From assembly GCA_900617975.1 (NCBI GenBank), contig UZAE01012405.1:1-42877 (forward strand): 42,877 bases of DNA, read 5' to 3'. The notes under the pieces were generated by a model. That model saw only the letters and a list, made by a program, of their open reading frames with translations. It did no database searches and was not told the origin of the DNA. A program made the position numbers and the translations under genes. Below are positions 35,511 to 42,877 of this stretch, piece by piece (within the stretch, counting starts at the first letter, position 1; every line of letters starts with the position of its first letter). This DNA is from Rodentolepis nana (Eukaryota; Platyhelminthes; Cestoda; Cyclophyllidea; Hymenolepididae).

Positions 35511-36245
35511 GACTATTCTAACTACAAAAATCAGAAAAATCCCCCTTGTCTAATCATGTCCATCAACATGTTCTACTCATAAATCTGAATAGCACAGAAA
35601 TACCACCATTCACTTCATCTTATAAAGCTCAAATCCTATAGCATGCATGAATTTTGTACCTTCTAAGGTAGTGTTAACAACCTCCCACTTATTAAAACAG
35701 CAAATAGTGCGCTTAAATGGCGAAAAATGCACAAATTTGAAGACGTCGTATACCTGCATCATAAGAGACATTTTTATTTTCGTTTAGATGGAAAGACGGG
35801 CATGTAACGCTTGACAACCACGCCGAAAACTGGTATAAAGGAACCCCACATTTGTCTTGATGTTTCTATTCTAGGAAGACGTCAGAAACGACAGGGGTTG
35901 GTTAAAGCTAGATATTGAAAGAGTCTGAAAATTAAAACTACATTCCGAAATAAAAAATAACAGAAATCATAGTCATTCGTCAAAAATTAGCAGCGCCAAA
36001 TCAGTGCATCCGACAATAAATACAATACAATAAATCATGTAAATGTCGAATCAAAAAATGCGATAATTTTTAAAACCCTTAAAGAAGGTTTAATTTGACT
36101 AACACTAAGGAAAATCGATAGTTGATTTTGTGATTATGTAAAATATAGAAATAAAAATATAAGTAACAATATAATTTATTGTAAGTTAAACATATTCAAA
36201 ACTATTGCTAGTTACATATCATGAAATTTTGTTTCCTGAAGTAAT
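35511..36245. other. Spacer between the 91-residue gene and COX6B
   Basis: AT-rich with no exon or repeat seen; presumed promoter of the downstream minus-strand gene. Confidence 0.45.
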
Positions 36246-36597
36246 TTATTGGATTTTGTATGGGAAGGTGTCATTTTCCACCTGCTCATCCCAGGCTTCA
36301 ACCTAGAAGGGTAATTTTAAAACTTTTTCAACAAACCCAGAAACTCGGGCATAGATCCTTGTAAGCGAAACGAAAATAATTGCAAGGTTTGTACTGTTCC
36401 CCATAAATACGAGTGCATCGATGAAAGTCGATGTAATTTTGCAAGCAGTTCCTAGAAGTATTAGAACAAGATCAAATTTACTTTGTTTGATTGGTATTTG
36501 GAAAGCGAGGATCGTGAGGAACAGATTGAACATAAGAATAATCTCCCGTTTCTTTAGCTTTTCGGGACTTTTCCCTATATTCTTCCAGATCTACCAT
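36246..36597 (-). CDS. COX6B: Cytochrome c oxidase subunit VIb (COX6B)
   Basis: Nuclear-encoded subunit on the intermembrane-space face of complex IV, bridging the two monomers (family knowledge). Three exons: 36482-36597 (ATG at 36595-36597), 36337-36451 and 36246-36302 (stop TAA). Introns are only 30 bp (36452-36481) and 34 bp (36303-36336), both ending TTCTAG. The 95-residue product has the family signatures DPRFPNTNQTKNC, YIDFHRC, DLCPSFWVEAWDEQ and the end DTFPYKIQ, with twin cysteine motifs C-x9-C and C-x10-C for disulfides formed by the Mia40 route. Length is close to human COX6B1 (86). Because of the micro-introns, simple ORF reading gives a false hydrophobic peptide from another frame across 36303-36533. 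Confidence 0.95.
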
Positions 36598-37285
36598 TTT
36601 CAAGAAGTTAACTGACACTCAATTTTGACCTTATTAGAATTAACCAATGACATGTACCACAAAATTACTAACTTTAAGTGAACCTGGTGCTGCAGTTCAA
36701 GCAAAAAGACATTTAAATTTATCTGACGATATAATTTAGAACTCTTAATTTTTTAAATAAAATATAACAATACGTTTCACTTGTCAGCATTCACTTTAAC
36801 ATTCATTGAAATAGCTGTACATATTTTAAGTATTAATTAATGAAAAACAATCCAAAAGAAAACATTTTCGCTATTATTAGCGTACTTTGAATAATACGCT
36901 CATTAAATATTCCCAAAATGAAAACTGGAATGAGATTTCCAATAAATAATACAAATTTTCGAAAACATTCATTGACGAAAGAGACCTTATGGGTTATTCC
37001 TTTTGTTTTATAAGTCATTATGAAATGCATTATATTGAAAAAAGAGTTTGAGGATTATTTACCTTCTGTCATTTCAAGTGAACCTCCAGTCAATGTGTCG
37101 TTCTCTACAAGATTCATAACTCACCGTTGCACGGACAAGCAACATAATTAATGAAAAGTTTCCTTCTCCACAATGATTTGATATTAATTGATATTTTTTT
37201 CGTCTATATCCGTTTTAACAATTTAGCCATTTTGGAAAAGCAGAAATATCAGTAAATGCTTCAAATATACCATGGAGCTTATAAT
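36598..37285. other. Spacer upstream of COX6B
   Basis: AT-rich, no exon recognised. ORF 36833-37030 is low-complexity hydrophobic and probably chance. The COX6B promoter should lie here. Confidence 0.45.
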
Positions 37286-37627
37286 TGTGGGACACGTTAT
37301 CGCTGTGTGCGTCATCGTATGCCTGCATGTCTGCTCGCCAGGATTGGGAGGTGCGGCCGTGCAACTTTGTGTGCAGCGACCGTACAAACAGTGACCAATC
37401 ATTAACCTCTGTTTAACCTAATCCCCATCCTGATCATGATTAGGGCCCCTACGTGTACACTTGATCCGCAATACCCGTACTGAATAAACGTCCTCCGTGC
37501 TACACGCCTGTTTCCTTTATAGCTGGGCTATAGCTTAACTGGTTCTGGGAGTCTAGCTAGATGTAAGAAAAACTGCCATAGAGATTTCTGAGTTAGTCAG
37601 GCTTTAATAAAGTAGCAATCCGCTACA
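37286..37627 (+). mobile_element. 5' LTR (342 bp) of the rearranged gypsy element
   Basis: Starts TGTGGGACACGTTATCGCTG and ends GTAGCAATCCGCTACA, the compact form of the family LTR with one copy of each block amplified in the solo LTR at 1342. It contains TGAATAAACG (polyadenylation-like). The primer site follows 3 bp downstream, which fixes plus orientation. Confidence 0.93.
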
Positions 37628-37630
37628 AAT

Positions 37631-37648
37631 TGGTAACCCTGACGTGAT
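37631..37648 (+). promoter_or_regulatory. Primer binding site, tRNA-Trp type
   Basis: TGGTAACCCTGACGTGAT begins 3 bp after the LTR. It differs at two positions from TGGTGACCCCGACGTGAT, the complement of a eukaryotic tRNA-Trp 3' end, the primer known for CsRn1/Kabuki-group gypsy elements. Confidence 0.8.
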
Positions 37649-38500
37649 TGCCAAAGCCTGACTGTAATCGCTCAGTAGAAAACCAATCTCTCACTGGCAT
37701 CGGGATTTTCTCTCCTCGTCCCTCAATTTCCTCGGTGATCTCTTCAAGCTCGAATGATTATCACCTTACGTCCGCTGCCGTTTCTCACGACAAGTCAGAT
37801 CCTGACTTCCGCTCAACAGAGACTCCATCTCTCATCGGCGACGCGATTGTTCTTCACATCGCTCTCCTCATCTGATGGTCCATTGCCACGAACGATCATC
37901 ACCTCAACGGCACCCCAACTCTCTCCTGTCACTGGCTATGACTCCCTCAGAATGCCATGGGAAACAGGTAACAGCCGGAGCACGTTGCGTTTCGAATGTC
38001 CATCTCTTCGAGACTTAAGAACTTCATCCTTCTACCCAATGTAAATAACCGCCGGAGCACATTGCTCTTCGAAAGCCTACCCTTACAGATCCCCAAAACT
38101 CCAGCTCACAACCGCATTTCAACCGGCAAGCCGAGACCAATCGTCAGGCAAGCACACGCCGGAAGATTTCGACCATGGATTGTCTCAACCAAACATCCGT
38201 TCAACAAGAACGTTGAACACCGATTGTTGCATATCGAGGAACATCCAACAGGACGCTCGTCAGTGGACCAAATACTGCCTCGCTCAGCCGGCAAGGTCCA
38301 CAACCATGCACGAAGTCCACAATCCTACTGCCTCTCACTCCAGCAATCCCGTCTCAGCAGTTCCAACACCTGTCCCACCTCTACCCAAAACCCTGTTACT
38401 CTAAGGCCGAAGATCTACCTTCCCCTCCCAACTAGTTGTTTTTGTACCTTAACTGATTATCGAGCGTTTTTCTTTACCTTTCAGCCCCTACAAACGCTCT
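37649..38500 (+). pseudogene. Degraded, deleted gypsy internal region
   Basis: About 850 bp between primer site and polypurine tract, where an intact element would have several kilobases of gag-pol. What remains is frameshifted remnants of the stretch between RNase H and integrase: STGKPRPIVRQAHAGRF in one frame and QDARQWTKY in another match the minus-strand copy (STGKPRPSVPQAYRRKIF and QDARQWAK). A DPDFRSTETPSL-like segment and an RSTL(R/L)FE-like segment occur more than once, pointing to internal duplication. No protease, reverse transcriptase or integrase core survives on this strand. Confidence 0.8.
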
Positions 38501-38516
38501 AGGGGGGGGGGGGAGT
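38501..38516 (+). promoter_or_regulatory. Polypurine tract
   Basis: A followed by twelve G and AGTA, directly before TTG and the LTR tip at 38519. This is the plus-strand priming site for reverse transcription and confirms plus orientation of the outer element. Confidence 0.85.
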
Positions 38517-38518
38517 AT

Positions 38519-38533
38519 TGTGGGACACGTTAT
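38519..38533 (+). mobile_element. LTR tip only (15 bp)
   Basis: TGTGGGACACGTTAT, then an abrupt switch to RNase H sequence. The same 15 bp recurs at 40144-40158. Confidence 0.85.
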
Positions 38534-38581
38534 GGCACGTTCGGTAGTGAATTACTCGTCATCTACCTGGCAGTCAAACAC
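38534..38581 (+). pseudogene. 48-bp RNase H scrap, plus orientation
   Basis: Translates as GTFGSELLVIYLAVKH, the RNase H motif around the catalytic Glu. It is the reverse complement of 39730-39777 with three mismatches, so it forms an inverted repeat with the minus-strand pol segment. It also supplies the last residues of the antisense integrase ORF, which are therefore not authentic integrase. Confidence 0.85.
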
Positions 38582-40140
38582 CGAGCGAAAATGTCCTTTT
38601 AATTGGGAGACGTAGGAACGAGGGTCGACAACAGTGTGATCCCGGGACGGGTAAATCATTTCTCCAGGAAGCCGGAGCGTTGTACCAAGAACGAGCTCTG
38701 CTGGGGAGCATCCGAGGTCTTCCTTAATAGTATTTCGTACGGAGAGGAAGCCGATTGGGAGACGTTCTGCCCAATTTAAGCCAGAAGAATTAGCGATGAG
38801 GGCCGTTTTAAGCTGTCGGTGGAAACGTTCGACTACGCCGTTGGCTTCTGAATGATAGGCAGTAGTGTGAATGTGTGTCGATCCCAACAACTGGTTTAAG
38901 TCCCGGAACAGCGCAGAGGTGAACTGTGATCCTCTATCGGTCGTTATTACGGCTGGAACTCCGAATACAGATATCCATGATCCTATTAGGGCCTTCGCCA
39001 CCGATGTCGAAGAGGTATCGCTTAATGGAACAGCAATTGGCCAGCGCGTAAATCGGTCAATACAAGTTAAGATATGGGTGAAAGAGTTCGATGAGGGAAG
39101 CGGGCCAACGATATCAACATGAATGTGTCGGAAACAGGCTTCGGGGAGGGGAAAACTGGAGGTCTGGCTGCGGGTATGCCGTTGGACCTTGCTCACTTGG
39201 CACTTGAGGAAATTTTTAGCCCACTGCCGAGCGTCCTGTCGAATGTTCTTCCAAACAAAACGGTCAGTGATCAGCTTTGTTGTAGATCGAATGCTCGGAT
39301 TTGACAGACCGTGGAAATGGTCGAAAATCTTCCGGCGATATGCTTGCGGGACGGATGGTCTCGGCTTGCCGGTTGATACGTCGCAGTGGATCCGTGTATT
39401 GGAGCTCGGTAGAGGTAAACATTCGAAACGTAACGAAGGGTTGGATGTGATTTCGATGAAATCTGGATCCGACATTTTTGTTCGGTGGCCAGGACTTGCA
39501 AATCGAGAGAGGGCACCCCTATTTGATTCAACTCCATGCGAGACATTCCATCAGCAACCACGTTACTCGCGCCGTCAATATGGCGAATATCATTTGTGAA
39601 TTGTAAGACGAAATCCAAATGACAAGCTTCCCTGGGGGAGTGGTGATCTGAGTTGGCCTGGAACGCATAAATTAGGGGCTTGTGGTTGGTAAATATTGTA
39701 AACTGACGGCCTTCCAATATATGACGAAAGTGTTTGACTGCCAGGTAGATGGCGAGTAATTCTCTACCGAACGTGCTATAACGGGTTTCAGTAGCGGTGA
39801 GCTTCTTGGAGAAGGAGAGTGGTTGGGTTTCGCCTCTAACTACCTGTTGCAGAACTGCTCCGACGGCCATTTGAGATGCGCCTGTCTTTAACACTATTCG
39901 TGTCTCGCTGGAAGTGTCGAGGTGGTTTAGAGTAGTTGCCCTGGAGAGCAGTTGTTTCACTCCCGTGAACGCGGACTCAGCCTCCGATGTCACTCGGAAG
40001 TGTTTCGGGTTGCCTTTCAGTAGATCCGTGAGAGGTTGGAGTACTTGAGCGCAGTTGGGAATGAATCTTCCGTAATAGTTCACAATCGACACGTTATCGC
40101 TCAACAATTGGTCATCTCTCATGTCATCTAGCTGGCTTAG
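38582..40140 (-). pseudogene. Inverted, inactivated pol fragment: RT tail, RNase H, integrase
   Basis: Read on minus from about 40115, frame one (to about 39480) gives the RT C-terminal end (VNYYGRFIP) and RNase H (GRELLAIYLAVKHF); a frameshift near 39475 leads into frame two with integrase (39470-38582): zinc-binding region, then DIVGPLP, TTDRGSQFTS and NGVVERFHRQLK, which keep the D, D, E triad. Inactivating changes: the first RNase H Asp motif reads TGAS instead of TDAS, a later one FTNHKP instead of FTDHKP, and the integrase HHCC finger reads HGLSNPS and NFLKCQ, losing the second His and first Cys. The RT core is absent and the orientation is opposite to the flanking LTRs. Coding reads through without further stops, so it is fairly young. 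Confidence 0.85.
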
Positions 40141-40143
40141 ACA

Positions 40144-40180
40144 TGTGGGACACGTTATCGCTGTGTGCACATATCTACCT
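40144..40180 (+). mobile_element. Duplicated LTR tip (37 bp)
   Basis: TGTGGGACACGTTATCGCTG plus 17 bp, followed at once by a second LTR start at 40181. Confidence 0.8.
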
Positions 40181-40688
40181 TGTGGGACACGTTATCGCTG
40201 TGTGCGTCATCTGCCTGCATGTCTGCTCGCCAGGATTGGGAGGTGCGGCCGTGAACTTGGGACAAGCCTTGTGGGACACGTCATCGCATGCCTGCACGCC
40301 AGGACTGGGAGATGCCAGGATTGGGAGGTGCGGCCGTACAACTTTGTGTGCAGTTCGCCAGGATTGGGAGGTGCGCCGTATAACTCTGTGTGCAGCGATC
40401 GTACAAGCAGGTGCGGCCTTACAACTCTGTGTGCAGCGACTGTACAAACAGTGATCATAAAGTAACCTCTGTTTAACCTAATCCCCCATCCTGATCATGA
40501 GTAGCTCCCCGCGTGTACACACTTTTTCCGCAACATACCCGTACTGAATAAACGTGCTCCGTGCCACACGCCTTTTTTCCTTTATAGCTGGGCTGTAGCT
40601 TAGCTGGTTCTGGGAGTCTAGCTAGATGTAGGAGAATCTGCCATAGAGATTTCTGAGTCGGTCAGGCTTTACTAGCGTAGCAATCCGC
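40181..40688 (+). mobile_element. 3' LTR (about 508 bp), internally expanded
   Basis: Starts TGTGGGACACGTTATCGCTG and continues to GTAGCAATCCGC, where the terminal GCTACA is replaced by GCCC. It is about 165 bp longer than the 5' LTR because the block around GCCAGGATTGGGAGGTGCGG is present several times and a second partial TGTGGGACACG start appears near 40270. The four bases after it do not repeat TAAT found before the left LTR, so the ends no longer show a target duplication. Confidence 0.85.
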
Positions 40689-42268
40689 CCAGTTTCCATT
40701 TCATCTTATTTAAATTCGGTTGGATTTTAAAAGATTTGCACAATCTCCATTTATTGTATTGATTTGGTTTCGCCAATTTTATTTGTCTGGCTATGTATTT
40801 TCTTTTTTCCTCAATGGTTTTGCAAATGCCGGCAACGATCATTACACCAGTTTAAGAAAACTTTCAGCACCGATATTCTAGCGCACCTTTCCTGTTTTAA
40901 ACATATACTGACAAGGATTTATTTATTCCTATCCACATTTATATAAATGCCTATGTATGCGACGGTGAAGAATTATAGATGAATATGGGTCTCTGTCATA
41001 CAAAATCCCAGCTACTCTAGATATACTCTCGGAACTAAACACCCAGCAGGCGGTCTTTCATTCCCCCCACCTTTCTAAACGCATACCACTTTTGGCAGCT
41101 TGGCAGTAAGATGGTGAAAACTTCCATCGATGCGGCACTACTTAACCTTCACGTTACCACAGTATCCACTCCATTTGATTGTCCCGCCTCCCCATTAATC
41201 TAGTACATGCAAACTAGCGACTAGCATAAACTCGCTCCAGCTCTTCAGTAGTAATATGCTCCGTGAGTTGCCATAATAGAAACAAATTAGCCGCTAAAAT
41301 ATCTTGGGATAATTTGCATTCTGCCTTAACTCCCTCCCTCCTCTGAATCCGCAGCCAGAAGACAACTATAGAACTCCTTGATCATAGTAGGAAGAGTCGG
41401 ATTGTCGCAATGCAAAGGTGTCTGTCGTAAAGTCAGTAAAATTAGAATTTAGTCACTTCCCGATCGAAGCGCTTAAGTGCCTATTATAAGGAAAAAATAA
41501 CTGGTAGTATAAAAGCTGACAATTTTGTCTAATGTTCATAAACGCGTTAAATTTTTAAAATCAAGTGTTTATTTGTTATTCATTTATGTTTTAAAAAGAA
41601 TATCATCGCTATCACTTAGTCAAGTTGCCATGGCCATTTTCGCACTAATACTGGGATTCGATCAATATGCATTTTTTTGCACCATGGTCTAGTCAGTATA
41701 AAACACCATATATGAACAAAAAACCCGCGTTTAAAAGAAAAAAATATGGGATACTGTAACCATCAATAAGCACACTAATTTCGTTACTGGTAATCAATTT
41801 TGAGCTAACACTTATTACCTGTGGCCGCTATTCAGAGGTCACTTCAGTTAAAGCGACCCAATCGCACTTGCATATCTATAGACAGAATAGGGTATTTTTA
41901 GATGGACGGAGTCGAGTGACCCTTTCTGAACAGAACTAAGTTAGGACAGGTCACCGCAACCCAAGTAGCAATTGATTGTAATCTGTCACTTAATCACTAA
42001 GATGGCAGGTCAGCACTACATATTCACAGATCGGTTAGGTCAATCATCTTGTCGTTTAGATCTTCCTCGATCGGATATTTTAAATGTTCAGAAGATTCAC
42101 TATCACCTTTTCAAAAGGTAAAAAAGACTCAAACGACCAAAGTTTAAGCAAATGATATTAAATGGTCAACTAGTAAAAACCCGACAGTAAAAGTGAAGTA
42201 CGAATGTGAACATAAGTAGGATATTAAGAAGCTAGATCTGAAAATAGTTGTTTACACGTATGTACTTT
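40689..42268. other. Intergenic, no gene seen
   Basis: AT-rich with a somewhat GC-richer patch at 41040-41230. Short ORFs (for example 40764-40946) look random. No RNA gene or family repeat seen. Confidence 0.45.
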
Positions 42269-42515
42269 TCATTTGGATGAAGAATAACGGACCGGAACAT
42301 CTTCATCCATTTGCTCTTCTTCCTTTTCAGTCAAAAGAGGTATTTTTTCTGGTGGAGCCAAGGCCAACACTCGCTGCTTGGCATCTTCAGGTAGATTGCC
42401 AAGGTAATCAACGCCCTCGATGTAAACTTTGGGAAGGTAGTCTTCTAGCAACAAGCAAACGAGTTCTCGATCTTCCAGGGTGGGATTTTTTTGAACTAAA
42501 AGCCGCTTTAGACTT
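42269..42515 (-). CDS. C-terminal exon of an unrecognised protein
   Basis: Open frame with acceptor TTCTGAAAG-side AG at 42516-42517 and stop TGA at 42269-42271: about 81 residues starting SLKRLLVQKNPTLEDRELVC, then LLEDYLPKVYIEGVDYLGNL, and ending in an acidic tail EEEQMDEDVPVRYSSSK. A 32-bp mini-exon at 42618-42649 (NVKKHFLTAC) would join in phase, using a weak GTATCT donor. The composition (Leu-rich helix, then charged tail) is clearly coding. The gene continues beyond the right edge of the window. I do not recognise the family. Confidence 0.7.
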
Positions 42516-42877
42516 CTGAAAGGGTGAAAATGACAAGATTCAAATAATGTAAATGAGAATTACGATCATGTAGCAATGTTGAAAAGCGAAATGCTAATCA
42601 AGTCAGAGATCAGATACATACATGCAGTAAGGAAATGCTTCTTAACGTTCTATAAAACAAAATGATACAGTTATCTTTTTAAATGACTTAGAAAATCCTG
42701 CAAATAAAAGCATGTATCGTCAGAAGTAGACAGAAATATGACCTCATTTTCAACGATTATTTATCAGCGCAACAAACTTGGGAAGTCAAATTAGAATATC
42801 TACTAACGCAGCATCTATTTTGATATGAGGATTCTTAATAAAATCATATGAAAAGCTTGTTGTGGAACAGGAGGGGG

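Noticed and set aside
36303..36533. Hydrophobic 76-codon ORF as a multi-span membrane protein
   Set aside because: It is the wrong frame across COX6B exon 2 and two micro-introns.
37996..38502. 168-codon plus-strand ORF as a gag protein
   Set aside because: It is a frameshifted reading of the RNase H-integrase linker, matched by the minus-strand copy; no gag zinc knuckle is seen.
38519..40158. 15-bp repeat TGTGGGACACGTTAT on both sides of the pol fragment as a LINE-type target duplication
   Set aside because: No poly-A tail on the inserted fragment, and an RNase H scrap with microhomology sits at the junction; a reverse-transcription template switch fits better.
40121..40465. Overlapping ORFs in the right LTR
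   Set aside because: Repeat-derived reading of the GCCAGGATTGGGAGGTGCGG block in several frames.
1..42877. tRNA, rRNA, CRISPR or bacterial operon features
   Set aside because: None found by eye; the window is spliced eukaryotic DNA.

Overview
The window looks like nuclear DNA of a parasitic flatworm. Cestode is most likely and trematode cannot be excluded. The evidence is spliced AT-rich genes with both tiny introns (about 30-50 bp) and kilobase introns, a Ty3/gypsy element of the CsRn1 type (known from flukes and tapeworms), and a dense ~300-bp SINE-like family. No bacterial, viral or CRISPR features are seen. Species assignment is inference.

All host genes I could build read on the minus strand. 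Exons were joined by hand from ORF, AG/GT sites and reading phase. From right to left they are: (1) the C-terminal exon of an unrecognised protein (42269-42515); (2) COX6B, cytochrome c oxidase subunit VIb, with introns of 30 and 34 bp (36246-36597); (3) an unrecognised 91-residue protein in three exons (35078-35510); (4) the arginyl-tRNA synthetase of mitochondrial (RARS2) type in 14 exons, lacking only its N-terminal exon(s) (30334-34460); (5) a 20-exon gene of about 1,070 codons for a type I membrane protein with signal peptide, a LamG/ConA-like region, a TSP1-like exon, a GCC2/GCC3-like cysteine-rich region, one transmembrane helix and a cytoplasmic tail (13990-28380); (6) CFAP91/MAATS1, a cilium radial-spoke base protein (5196-12969).

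The rest is mostly mobile DNA. Eleven copies and one fragment of the SINE-like family are scattered through introns and intergenic DNA, several with clean 9-14 bp target-site duplications. Two solo LTRs (1342-2343 and 17103-17436) each have 4-bp target duplications; the first is swollen to 1 kb by three internal tandem arrays. At 37286-40688 lies a rearranged gypsy element: LTR, tRNA-Trp-type primer site, a degraded plus-strand core, a polypurine tract, a 15-bp LTR tip, a 48-bp RNase H scrap, then about 1.55 kb of pol in the opposite orientation, then more LTR. Its enzyme motifs are mutated. There is one 216-N assembly gap (29554-29769) between poly-C tracts.

The genes are unrelated in function (mitochondrial translation, respiration, cilium, membrane adhesion or signalling) and form no operon. 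The most unusual material is the chimeric retroelement, the SINE family whose reverse strand carries an ATG and a consensus 5' splice site and always lies antisense in host introns, and the unrecognised mosaic membrane protein.
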